Positions 15,157-22,533 of a stretch of 28,227 nucleotides of DNA are shown here, piece by piece. The notes under the pieces are model-generated. The model made no database searches, was not told the DNA's origin, and saw only the letters and a list, made by a program, of their open reading frames with translations. The position numbers were made by a program, and so were the translations under genes. Position 1 is the first letter of the stretch. Every line of letters begins with the position of its first letter. Source of the stretch: Brevundimonas sp. UBA5866 (GTDB lineage: Bacteria; Pseudomonadota; Alphaproteobacteria; Caulobacterales; Caulobacteraceae); contig NZ_DJFS01000064.1 of assembly GCF_002432125.1 (NCBI RefSeq), positions 1-28,227 of the forward strand, in the 5' to 3' direction.

Positions 15157-16476
15157 CTAGATCAGACCCAGAGCCTTGGCGTCCGCTTCAAGTCCCTCAC
15201 GGAAATCGGGGGCGGCAATGCTGATCAGGGCGCGGGCGCGCTCGCCGTCGGTCAGACCGCGCAGATTGACCGCGCCATGCTCGGTCACGACCCACTGCAC
15301 ATCATTGCGCGGCGTCGTCACCGGACCGTCCAGACGCGCCACGATGCGAGACACAGTTCCCTTGGCCGCGGTCGAGTGGCAGGCGATGATCGACTTGCCG
15401 CCCCTTGAGCGCGAAGCGCCCCGCACGAAGTCCAGCTGGCCACCCGAGGCCGTAAACTGACGCCCGTTGAGGAATTCAGAGCAGCAGGCACCGAACAGAT
15501 CGATCTGCAGCGTCGCATTCACCGACACAACATTGTCGTTCTGGCTGATCACCGCCGGGTCGTTCACATACTCGACACCATAGGACTCAAAGTCCGGGTT
15601 GTTGTGCATGAAGTCATAGTCCGCCTGGGTGCCCATAGCGAAGGTCAGGACCGACTTGCCCTTATGGATGGTCTTACGGCTGTTGTTGATCACACCGTCC
15701 TTGATCAGCTTGATCAGGCCGGGCGTCATCAGTTCGGTGTGGACGCCCAGATCCTTGTGATTCTTCAGCGCATCACAAACGGCATCCGGCAGCGCACCGA
15801 TGCCCATTTGCAGGCACGAGCCATCGGCGATCATATCCGCGATAATACCGCCGATAATCTCGTCTTGCGGAAGGCCGGGGGCCTTGCCCGCCTCGATGAC
15901 CGGCACATTGTTCTCGACGATGGCGGCCACTTCGGAGATGTGGACGCGGTTGTCACCGGCCAGGCGCGGGAAGTTCTCGTTCACCTCCAGAATCAGGCGG
16001 GCGCCCGAGCGGGCCACAGCCACCGAATAGTCCGCATTGATGCCAAACGAGAAATAGCCGTCCTCATCCATCGCCGACACGGTCGTTACCAGTGTGTCCA
16101 CCTTGACCTGATTGACCAGAACATCGGGAGCCTGCTGGAAGCCCGACGGGATGAACCACACCGCCTGACGGCCCTCCTCGCGGCCGCGTTTATCCAGCGC
16201 ACGCTCGATGGCACCGTGGAACAGGCTGTAGGGACGCAGGCGGTCGGTCAGTTCATAGCGCAGCACCGTCTCGCCCGCCGTCTTGGTGGACAGCAGATAA
16301 TAGATGTTCACATCGGCCACATCACCGGCCTCGGCGCGGGCAGCCAGTGCCGCCAGAAGCGCCGGCGGCTGTGACACCCCAAGACCCATCGCCACTTTCG
16401 CACCCGAAGGAATAAGGGCAGCGGCCTCGGGGGCCGTGGTCAGACGCTTGGAATATTCAGCCGCATAATCAGTCAT
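15157..16476 (-). CDS. acetyl-CoA hydrolase/transferase-family protein (AbfT/Cat2-like)
   Basis: A 439-residue family-I CoA-transferase of the acetyl-CoA hydrolase/4-hydroxybutyrate CoA-transferase group. It has the N-terminal half (MTDYAAEYSKRLTTAPEAAALIPSG... QMGIGALPDAVCDAL at 223-237) and the C-terminal half (VNDPAVISQNDNVVSVNATL, GGQLDFVRGASRSRGGKSIIA, TTPRNDVQWVVTEHG, RARALISIAAPDFRE). Glu248 in GVHTELM corresponds by position to the catalytic glutamate of clostridial AbfT (from memory of the family). These enzymes move CoA between acetyl-CoA and other acids, or hydrolyse acyl-CoA; the true acceptor is unknown. The ATG at 16476 follows GAGAGG; an upstream in-frame ATG (16524) is disfavoured. 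A perfect inverted repeat lies just before the ribosome binding site, and a strong terminator follows the gene. Confidence 0.88.
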   Translation of the reverse strand: MTDYAAEYSKRLTTAPEAAALIPSGAKVAMGLGVSQPPALLAALAARAEAGDVADVNIYYLLSTKTAGETVLRYELTDRLRPYSLFHGAIERALDKRGREEGRQAVWFIPSGFQQAPDVLVNQVKVDTLVTTVSAMDEDGYFSFGINADYSVAVARSGARLILEVNENFPRLAGDNRVHISEVAAIVENNVPVIEAGKAPGLPQDEIIGGIIADMIADGSCLQMGIGALPDAVCDALKNHKDLGVHTELMTPGLIKLIKDGVINNSRKTIHKGKSVLTFAMGTQADYDFMHNNPDFESYGVEYVNDPAVISQNDNVVSVNATLQIDLFGACCSEFLNGRQFTASGGQLDFVRGASRSRGGKSIIACHSTAAKGTVSRIVARLDGPVTTPRNDVQWVVTEHGAVNLRGLTDGERARALISIAAPDFREGLEADAKALGLI

Positions 16477-16494
16477 TGGGGTGCCTCTCAGAGA

Positions 16495-16513
16495 AGAGCC
16501 CGATACGGGCTCT
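16495..16513 (-). repeat. perfect inverted repeat in the CoA-transferase leader
   Basis: AGAGCCCG, 3-nt spacer, CGGGCTCT: an 8-bp perfect stem ending 18 nt before the CoA-transferase start and only a few bases before its GAGAGG ribosome binding site. It could be an operator, a translational control hairpin, or a weak terminator for the upstream PAP2 gene (no T-run follows). Confidence 0.5.
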
Positions 16514-16575
16514 CCGGTGCGCATAGAGGCAAATTGGTACTCGGTAGCAGGGCGGGTGACTTTTTAGACCTTGGT

Positions 16576-17313
16576 CTATGGCTCGTCCTGCAGGCGCGAC
16601 ATGTGGACGCGCTGGCGGCGTTCAACCGCGTAGGCGAACATCCAGAGCAGCACCGCCCAGAAGGCGCCGATACCCCATCCCGCCAGAACATCCGTGGCCC
16701 AGTGAGCGGCCAGATAGACGCGGGTAATACCGATCAGGAACACAACCACCACCGCCCATGCCACGGCATAGGCCTTCATACGGGCGCGCGGAAAAGCCCG
16801 CGTCAGCATCACGCCGATCGTCAGATAGAATACGGTCGCCAATAGCGCGTGACCGGACGGGAAACTGGCGTTCAGCGTCTCCACCGCCTGATATTCAACC
16901 GGCGGGCGCGGGCGGTCGAACACCGCCTTCAACCCTTCGGACAAGACCACACCGCCCGCCAGCCCGACGGCCAGCAACAGGGCCGACAGCTTCTTGCCAT
17001 GCACCAGCAGGAAGAAGCCAAAGATCATCGCGAAAACGATCAGCACCGATATGCCGCCCAGCGCGGTGATATCGATGGCCGCCTCATGCAGCCACCACGG
17101 TCCGCGCATACGCGCAGGTTCATCCGCATAGGGATGCAGCCACATCAGCACAGACCAGTCGAAAGATTGTTTGTCACCACTGGCGACCCCGTCGGCGATA
17201 CCCGCGAACACGGCCAGTCCGACCGCACCGAGGAGCAGCGGGGCCACAAGTCCGATTTCGGCTCTGGCCACGCGAAGGACACGGGCGGCGAAGGCAATGG
17301 GATGCGCAGTCAT
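16576..17313 (-). CDS. PAP2-family membrane phosphatase
   Basis: A 245-residue integral membrane protein of the type 2 phosphatidic acid phosphatase superfamily. The three phosphatase motifs are in order: KAVFDRPRP (about 129-137), PSGH within SFPSGHALL (about 150-158), and TRVYLAAHWATD (about 197-208), where Thr replaces the usual Ser of the SRxxxxxHxxxD motif while Arg, His and Asp are kept. Hydrophobic segments occur at about 20-40, 82-104, 108-127, 158-172, 181-197 and 209-230. Members dephosphorylate phosphatidic acid, undecaprenyl diphosphate or lipid A in the periplasmic leaflet; the substrate here is unknown. A GGAG lies 12 bp before the ATG. It is on the same strand as the CoA-transferase, 99 bp upstream of it, and divergent from nrdA. 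Confidence 0.88.
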   Translation of the reverse strand: MTAHPIAFAARVLRVARAEIGLVAPLLLGAVGLAVFAGIADGVASGDKQSFDWSVLMWLHPYADEPARMRGPWWLHEAAIDITALGGISVLIVFAMIFGFFLLVHGKKLSALLLAVGLAGGVVLSEGLKAVFDRPRPPVEYQAVETLNASFPSGHALLATVFYLTIGVMLTRAFPRARMKAYAVAWAVVVVFLIGITRVYLAAHWATDVLAGWGIGAFWAVLLWMFAYAVERRQRVHMSRLQDEP

Positions 17314-17493
17314 ACGGCGTCAACGGCTCCGTTACGCGTTGTGTTCCGTCCCGTTTCGGGACGATTCCCGATTAATTGCGACAAAACCGTGGCATAGGTT
17401 TCGTGTTCTGGAAAGCCCGTTCAACCGCAGCCTATGGCAAGCGAAAAATTTCGGAAAATCGAAATTAAAAGATTTGAACTCGGCCCGGTCTTA

Positions 17494-17509
17494 ACCCAAG
17501 ATTTAGGTG
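17494..17509. promoter_or_regulatory. NrdR box 1 upstream of nrdA
   Basis: ACCCAAGATTTAGGTG matches 8 of the 10 central positions of the NrdR consensus (core CAAGATTTAG). It lies 58 bp before the nrdA ATG and 31 bp from box 2. It also contains part of a TTAA-N7-TTTA arrangement (17491-17505) that is one base off a CtrA-type site. Confidence 0.6.
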
Positions 17510-17524
17510 TAAATGGTGTTGTCC

Positions 17525-17540
17525 CCACAACATCTGGCGT
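17525..17540. promoter_or_regulatory. NrdR box 2 upstream of nrdA
   Basis: CCACAACATCTGGCGT matches 7 of 10 core positions and shares the CCACAACAT half with the box upstream of nrdB. Spacing to box 1 is exactly 31 bp, three helical turns, as in known paired NrdR sites. Confidence 0.6.
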
Positions 17541-17548
17541 TATCCACA
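17540..17548 (+). promoter_or_regulatory. DnaA box upstream of nrdA
   Basis: TTATCCACA is a perfect match to the strong DnaA-box consensus, directly abutting NrdR box 2 and ending 18 bp before the nrdA ATG. DnaA control of ribonucleotide reductase is known in E. coli, so this site is plausibly functional, though a single 9-mer can occur by chance. Confidence 0.55.
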
Positions 17549-17566
17549 GGTTGACGGGTTGTAGCG

Positions 17567-19453
17567 ATGGCAGGCGGCGAAGCTCTACAGACGACGGATT
17601 ATCCGGCAGTTTCAACAGGTTTGAAGGCTTTCAAGCCCCGACTTGAATTGGTCGCTGGCGGCCTGAAACTGGACCGCAGCCGTGACGATCTGTTGACGGA
17701 TTTCGGCAAGAAGACCCTTGAGGACCGTTATCTCCTCCCGGGGGAATCCTATCAGGACATGTTCGCCCGCGTGGCGACCGCCTTTGCCGACGACGCCGAC
17801 CACGCCCAGCGCGTCTACGACTATATGTCCAAACTGTGGTTCATGCCCGCCACGCCGGTCCTGTCGAACGGTGGCGCGGATCGCGGCCTGCCCATCTCCT
17901 GCTTCCTGAACGCGGTGAACGACAGCCTGGACGGCATCCAGAACGTCTGGAACGAGAACGTCCAGCTGGCCTCCAACGGCGGCGGCATCGGCACCTACTG
18001 GGGCGGGGTCCGCTCCATCGGCGAACAGGTCAAGGGCGCGGGCCAGACCTCGGGCATCATCCCCTTCATCCGCGTGATGGACTCGCTGACGCTGGCCATT
18101 TCGCAGGGCTCGCTGCGTCGCGGCTCGGCGGCTGTCTATCTGGATGTGCACCACCCCGAGATCGAAGAATTCCTCGAAATCCGCAAGCCGTCGGGTGACT
18201 TCAACCGCAAGTCGCTGAACCTGCACCACGGCATCAACATCACCGACGAGTTCATGGAGGCGGTCCGCGACGGCAAGTCGTTCGACCTGCGCTCGCCCAA
18301 GAACAACGAGGTCCGCAAGACCGTCGATGCCCGCGCCCTGTGGACCAAGATCCTCGAGATCCGCATGCAGACGGGCGAGCCGTACCTGATCTTCTCGGAC
18401 ACGGTGAACCGCCAGTTGGCCAAGCACCAGCAGGAGCTGGGCCTCAAGGTCAAACAATCGAACCTGTGCGCCGAAATCATGCTGGCCACCGGCAAGGACC
18501 ACCTCGGCAAGGAGCGCACCGCCGTGTGCTGCCTGTCGTCGGTCAATGCCGAGACCTTCCTTGAATGGCGCGAGGAGCCGCGCTTCGTCGAAGACGTGAT
18601 GCGCTTCCTCGACAACGTCCTTCAGGACTTCATCGACCGCGCCCCGTCGTCGATGTCGCAAGCCGTTTATTCGGCCATGCGCGAGCGTTCGGTGGGTCTG
18701 GGCCTGATGGGCTTCCACTCCTTCCTGCAGTCGCAGGGCGTGGCGTTCGAGTCGGCTATGGCCAAGTCGTGGAACATGCGCCTGTTCAAACATCTGCGCC
18801 GCGAGGCCGACAAAGCGTCCAAATTGCTGGCCGAGGAAAAGGGCCCCTGCCCCGACGCGGCCGATCGCGGTGTGATGGAGCGTTTCTCGCACAAGATGGC
18901 GATTGCCCCGACCGCCTCGATCTCGATCATCTGCGGTGGCACCTCTGCGGGTATCGAGCCGATCCCGGCCAACATCTATACCCACAAGACCCTGTCCGGC
19001 TCGTTCGCGGTCAAGAACCCGTATCTGGAGCGCCTGCTCGAGGAGAAGGGCCAGAACACCGACGCCGTCTGGAGTTCGATCCTCGAGCACGAAGGCTCGG
19101 TCCAGCACCTCGACTTCATGTCGGACGACGAGAAGGGCATCTACAAGACCGCCTTCGAACTGGACCAACGCTGGCTGATCGAACTGGCCGCCGACCGCGC
19201 GCCCGAAATCTGCCAGGCTCAGTCGCTGAACCTGTTCGTGCCGGGTGACGTCAACAAGTGGGACCTGCACATGCTGCACTGGTCGGCGTGGGAACGCGGC
19301 GTGAAGTCGCTGTACTACCTGCGCTCCAAGTCGGTCCAGCGCGCCGCCTTCGCCGGCGCCGCCGACAAGGAAGAAGCAGAGATCGATCCGAACCAACCGG
19401 ACCTCTTCTCTGCCGCCCGCACCGACTACGACGAGTGCCTGGCCTGCCAGTAA
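17567..19453 (+). CDS. nrdA: ribonucleoside-diphosphate reductase, large (alpha) subunit, no ATP cone
   Basis: A 628-residue class I R1 protein that reduces ribonucleoside diphosphates. Catalytic features visible: Cys112 (LPISCFLN), Asn299/Cys301/Glu303 (SNLCAEI, the thiyl-radical cysteine and partners), Cys321/322 (AVCCLSS, redox partner of Cys112), the radical-transfer pair Tyr583-Tyr584 (KSLYYLRS), and the C-terminal redox pair Cys624/Cys627 (ECLACQ). The N-terminal ATP cone of long NrdA proteins (about 90 residues, with total length near 760) is missing: the ten-stranded barrel region begins almost at once (LELVAGGLKLD). The substrate-specificity loop region GSLRRGSAAVYLD is present. The ATG at 17567 has only a weak ribosome binding site. 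The regulatory region upstream carries paired NrdR boxes and a DnaA box. Codon use is strongly GC-ending, fitting high expression. Confidence 0.96.
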   Translation: MAGGEALQTTDYPAVSTGLKAFKPRLELVAGGLKLDRSRDDLLTDFGKKTLEDRYLLPGESYQDMFARVATAFADDADHAQRVYDYMSKLWFMPATPVLSNGGADRGLPISCFLNAVNDSLDGIQNVWNENVQLASNGGGIGTYWGGVRSIGEQVKGAGQTSGIIPFIRVMDSLTLAISQGSLRRGSAAVYLDVHHPEIEEFLEIRKPSGDFNRKSLNLHHGINITDEFMEAVRDGKSFDLRSPKNNEVRKTVDARALWTKILEIRMQTGEPYLIFSDTVNRQLAKHQQELGLKVKQSNLCAEIMLATGKDHLGKERTAVCCLSSVNAETFLEWREEPRFVEDVMRFLDNVLQDFIDRAPSSMSQAVYSAMRERSVGLGLMGFHSFLQSQGVAFESAMAKSWNMRLFKHLRREADKASKLLAEEKGPCPDAADRGVMERFSHKMAIAPTASISIICGGTSAGIEPIPANIYTHKTLSGSFAVKNPYLERLLEEKGQNTDAVWSSILEHEGSVQHLDFMSDDEKGIYKTAFELDQRWLIELAADRAPEICQAQSLNLFVPGDVNKWDLHMLHWSAWERGVKSLYYLRSKSVQRAAFAGAADKEEAEIDPNQPDLFSAARTDYDECLACQ

Positions 19454-19478
19454 GGCTTTCGCCCGATATCTGACCGAT

Positions 19479-19520
19479 GACGCCGTCCGGGAACCTCCTC
19501 TCGGGCGGCGTCGTTCGTTT
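19479..19520 (+). terminator. probable terminator of nrdA
   Basis: GACGCCG (19479-19485) and CGGCGTC (19506-19512) form a stem that can extend inward (CCG with CGG across one bulge); GTTCGTTT follows. It lies 26 bp after the nrdA stop. The tract of T is interrupted, so strength is uncertain. Confidence 0.55.
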
Positions 19521-19574
19521 GACATGGGCCCATCAATGGGCGACCGTCGATATGCGCAAGGTTGGGAGGCTTTG

Positions 19575-20357
19575 ATGCGAGGCGTGCTGTACACAAAGGG
19601 CGAAAGACATGCGGGAGGGGCCACGCCCGCTTCGCCGTACTGTGTCGCCCTTTGCGCGATGGCATTTCTGGCTCCCGCAGGTGCAGCCCTCTGCCAGTCC
19701 AGCGACTGGTCCGTCGATCTGGACCGACGCACCCTCACCGCCCTGCCTTCGGGCGAGGTCTGGAACCACGAGCAACAGAGCTTCACCAATACCGCGGGCG
19801 ACCGCTGGACGGTGCGCCGCACCCTGCCCCTCGATACGCCCTTGGCCCTCAGTCGGCCCGATGCGCACAAGCGCGATGTCTCTGTGACATGGAGACACGA
19901 CTGGACGGCATTGCACGAAACCGCAGCCTCGGGGCTTGAGCTGTCGCTTTCGCCACATGCAGGAATCGACTGGCATGAACGCGGATCATCGGCTGTGGCC
20001 GGGGCCACCCTGCGCGTCGGTCGCGGTCTGGACCGGATTGCTCCCAATGGCGACCTACGCTTCGGACAAAAAGCGCGCTGGTATCTGTTTGCCTCGGGCT
20101 CGAAGCGGGCCATCGGCTATAATTTCATGCGCCACCGCGATGGAGGAATCTCGAACGAGGGATTGAGCAACGACCTGGGTCAAAGCGCCCTGGGCGATGC
20201 GGCTGTGGGCGTGGCGTGGCGCAAAGGACCGATCCAGAGCACGGTCGGCATCGCCTATCGTGAAGTCGATATCCAGGGTCTGCGCGGTTATGACGGCCTC
20301 AGGACCGACGTAGACGAAGGCGTTCTGGCCTTCCAACTGACCATACGTCCGCAATAG
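19575..20357 (+). CDS. LpxR-like (DUF2219-like) outer-membrane beta-barrel protein
   Basis: A 260-residue exported protein. The ATG at 19575 follows GGGAGG closely and gives a long n-region, then a hydrophobic signal core (YCVALCAMAFLAPAGAALC, about 22-40). The mature part is made of amphipathic beta strands ending in a barrel-like closing strand (EGVLAFQLTIRPQ). The segments SPHAGIDWHERGSSAVAGAT with LRVGRGLD, then RWYLFASGSKRAIGYNFM, LGDAAVGVAWRKG and QSTVGIAYREVDIQG, resemble the second half of LpxR-type lipid A 3'-O-deacylases and the related DUF2219 group, but it is shorter than LpxR and I cannot confirm the catalytic residues. It might only share the barrel fold. The gene stands alone between nrdA and the convergent gamma-glutamyltransferase gene. 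Confidence 0.65.
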   Translation: MRGVLYTKGERHAGGATPASPYCVALCAMAFLAPAGAALCQSSDWSVDLDRRTLTALPSGEVWNHEQQSFTNTAGDRWTVRRTLPLDTPLALSRPDAHKRDVSVTWRHDWTALHETAASGLELSLSPHAGIDWHERGSSAVAGATLRVGRGLDRIAPNGDLRFGQKARWYLFASGSKRAIGYNFMRHRDGGISNEGLSNDLGQSALGDAAVGVAWRKGPIQSTVGIAYREVDIQGLRGYDGLRTDVDEGVLAFQLTIRPQ

Positions 20358-20361
20358 GAAA

Positions 20362-20382
20362 GGCCGGATCAGTGATCCGGCC
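20362..20382. terminator. bidirectional hairpin between LpxR-like gene and ggt
   Basis: GGCCGGATCA / TGATCCGGCC, a perfect 10-bp inverted repeat with one central base, lies between two convergent stop codons. On the minus strand it is followed by TTTCCTATT, so it probably ends ggt transcription and may also serve the plus-strand gene. Confidence 0.75.
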
Positions 20383-20393
20383 CTCCAGTGTCC

Positions 20394-22151
20394 TTATTGT
20401 GTGAGAGCCACGCCTTCTCGGCGCGGATCGGCACCGCCATCCCAACGACCGTCACGCCACATTGCGCCATGCAGGCCCGAGGTTTCCGTCGCATTGGGGC
20501 GCAGTTCCATTCCCGCGGCCTTCAGAGCATCGCGGATAGCGGGCGAGATCTGGTCGGTATCGGCACCCACCATCTGTCCGCGAACGACAAGATTGGGCAG
20601 GGCAATGGCGTCCTGCATCGTCATGTCCCACTCGACCACGCCCACCAGTGTCTTGGCCACATAGGCCAGAATGGACGAACCGCCCGGTGATCCGATCGCT
20701 CCGACAAGATTGCCTTCGCGGTCCAGAATAATGGTCGGGATCATGGACGAACGCGGGCGCTTGCCGGCGGCCACGGCATTCGGTGCGGGATGTCCATCCT
20801 CGTTAGGGGTGAAGGAAAAGTCGGTCAGCTGGTTGTTGAGGAAGAAGCCCCCCGCCATCCGGCCAGAACCGAAATAGGACTCTACCGTCGTGGTCATACT
20901 CACGGCATTACCCGCCGCATCGACCACCACGAAATGGGTGGTGCCAGTGGGCTCGTGGGTGGCATCCGACAGGGCGGGGGCCGAACCCGTAGGGCGGCCT
21001 GCCTCGACCGGTCCGTTGACATGCGGGGCCAGGGCCGCGCGCGAGGCCACATAGTCCTTGTCCAGCAGGCCCGAGATCGGCACGCCCACAAAGTCCGCGT
21101 CACCGACATAGCGGTCACGGTCAGCGTACATCAGTCGTTGCAAGCGCCCCAGTGCCACCCATGCCTCCGGGCTGTCCTTGCCCTTTGCGAGGTCAGGCGT
21201 CTGCTCGGCCATACCCAGGAACTGGAGCATGGCAACACCGCTGGAAGGCGGTGCGGGGACACACACCAGATAGACACGATAGGGGCGGCACAGCGGATCG
21301 CGCCGCAACGGGCGGTAGCTGGCGAAGTCGCTCATGGTAAGAACACCGGGGCGCGGATCGGCGCGGGTGGCGGCAATCATCTGCTCGGGCAGTTCCCCCT
21401 GATAGAATACGCTCGGCCCCTCGGCGGCCAGTCGGCGCAGGGTATGGGCATATTCAGGGTTCTTGAGGATATCGCCCGCCTGATAGCGCGTGCCGTCAGG
21501 CTTGGTGAAATAACGGGTGGCCCATTCGCTGATGGACTGGTTGCGGCCGGCATTGATGAACCCGGCCAAACGCGGCGACACGGCAAAGCCGTCACTGGCC
21601 AGACGTTCCGCCTCCGCGAACAGCCGGTTCCATTGCAGCGTACCGTGGTCCTTATGGGCCATACCCAGCATAGCCACAACGCCGGGCACCCCTGTCGAGC
21701 GTCCCGACAGCACAGCATCGATAAAGGCCAGCGGCTTACCGTCCTCATAGAAAAGCTCTGGCGAGGCCGCAGCCGGAGCCGTCTCGCGGCCGTCATAGGC
21801 GGTGATCTGGGATGTCTGCGCATCATAGACCATCATGAAGGCCCCGCCCCCCAGACCGGAGGACTGCGGCTCAACGAGGCTGAGTACGGACTGGATCGCC
21901 ACAGCGGCATCCACTGCCGAACCCCCATCGCGCAGAATCTGCATGCCGGCTTCTGCGGCCAGCGGATTGGCAGCCGCCACGAACGGCCCCCGTGCCTTGG
22001 AAGGCGATTGGTCCGCCCGTGCCGAGGCCACAGGCGCTGTCTGGGCCACGGCGAACGGAGAAGGCAGACAAAGGGCCGTCGCCGCCAAAAAGGCTATCGA
22101 AAGCGCAGTCTTGCGCGCGCTCCCGCCTGTCCGGTCAAAAATTGCCGCCAT
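20394..22151 (-). CDS. ggt: gamma-glutamyltransferase (secreted)
   Basis: A 585-residue Ntn-hydrolase made as a precursor that cleaves itself into large and small subunits. An N-terminal signal region (about 13-37, RKTALSIAFLAATALCLPSPFAVAQ) sends it to the periplasm. The large subunit shows AANPLAAEAGMQILRDGGSA (60-79), SSGLGGGAFMMVYD (97-110) and GRETAP (121-126, substrate-binding Arg122). The small subunit starts at Thr404 in PTGTTHFVVVD, the self-cleavage and catalytic threonine, followed by GNAVSMTTTVESYFGSG, NNQLTDFS, KRPRSSMIPTI and GSPGGSSI. It hydrolyses or transfers the gamma-glutamyl group of glutathione and related peptides. The segment between NNQLTDFS and KRPRSSM is about five residues shorter than the E. 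coli lid loop as I recall it. The ATG follows AGGAG. Confidence 0.94.
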   Translation of the reverse strand: MAAIFDRTGGSARKTALSIAFLAATALCLPSPFAVAQTAPVASARADQSPSKARGPFVAAANPLAAEAGMQILRDGGSAVDAAVAIQSVLSLVEPQSSGLGGGAFMMVYDAQTSQITAYDGRETAPAAASPELFYEDGKPLAFIDAVLSGRSTGVPGVVAMLGMAHKDHGTLQWNRLFAEAERLASDGFAVSPRLAGFINAGRNQSISEWATRYFTKPDGTRYQAGDILKNPEYAHTLRRLAAEGPSVFYQGELPEQMIAATRADPRPGVLTMSDFASYRPLRRDPLCRPYRVYLVCVPAPPSSGVAMLQFLGMAEQTPDLAKGKDSPEAWVALGRLQRLMYADRDRYVGDADFVGVPISGLLDKDYVASRAALAPHVNGPVEAGRPTGSAPALSDATHEPTGTTHFVVVDAAGNAVSMTTTVESYFGSGRMAGGFFLNNQLTDFSFTPNEDGHPAPNAVAAGKRPRSSMIPTIILDREGNLVGAIGSPGGSSILAYVAKTLVGVVEWDMTMQDAIALPNLVVRGQMVGADTDQISPAIRDALKAAGMELRPNATETSGLHGAMWRDGRWDGGADPRREGVALTQ

Positions 22152-22248
22152 AATCCATACTCCTACCGCGCAATGAGAGACTTATGCCTAAGCCGTGAGG
22201 TCAGTTCCGCCAACCCAAGATTTTCTTTCGCTTTTTTCGATTTTCCTA

Positions 22249-22277
22249 TTGCCATCTCAAAAGCGGAAAGCTAGATA
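22249..22277 (+). promoter_or_regulatory. probable promoter of tRNA-Arg
   Basis: TTGCCA (22249-22254) and TAGATA (22272-22277) with an exact 17-bp spacer lie about 50 bp upstream of the tRNA; transcription should start near 22284. Confidence 0.6.
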
Positions 22278-22329
22278 GCCCACCTCGCCGCGGGGCACTG
22301 CACCACGGTCGAGACGAAAAAGACAATGC

Positions 22330-22406
22330 GCACCCGTAGCTCAGCTGGATAGAGCATCAGACTACGAATCTGAGGGTCAGGAGTTCGAATCTCTTCGGGT
22401 GCGCCA
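22330..22406 (+). tRNA. tRNA-Arg(ACG), 77 nt with encoded CCA
   Basis: Full cloverleaf: acceptor GCACCCG/CGGGTGC (22330-22336 with 22396-22402), D arm GCTC...GAGC, anticodon stem TCAGA/TCTGA (22357-22361 with 22369-22373) around loop CTACGAA with anticodon ACG at 22364-22366, a T arm with TTCGAAT loop, discriminator G and encoded CCA at 22404-22406. ACG, after A34-to-inosine editing, reads CGU, CGC and CGA. tRNA genes are common integration sites, and an accessory-looking gene block follows, but no copy of its 3' end is seen further along the window. Confidence 0.97.
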
Positions 22407-22443
22407 TCTTTCCTCTCTGAATCAGCAGACAGAATATCGATTA

Positions 22444-22472
22444 CGTCACGACACTGTCTCGTGGCGTTTTTT
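22444..22472 (+). terminator. rho-independent terminator of tRNA-Arg
   Basis: CGTCACGA (22444-22451) pairs with TCGTGGCG (22459-22466), eight pairs including one T-G, with a 7-nt loop, followed by six T (22467-22472). Confidence 0.85.
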
Positions 22473-22533
22473 GCGTTTTAGGCTCTGATTTACACGGATT
22501 GCGTCGCTGTGGTCACGCTTCCTGCCGCACGCG

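Noticed and set aside
17612..20113. 833-codon minus-strand open frame across nrdA
   Set aside because: It is the antisense of nrdA, arising from GC-rich third positions; the composition is Arg/His/Gln-rich and no family is visible.
22385..22406. tRNA-Arg 3' end as a phage or island attachment site
   Set aside because: No second copy of the sequence and no integrase gene are visible in the window.
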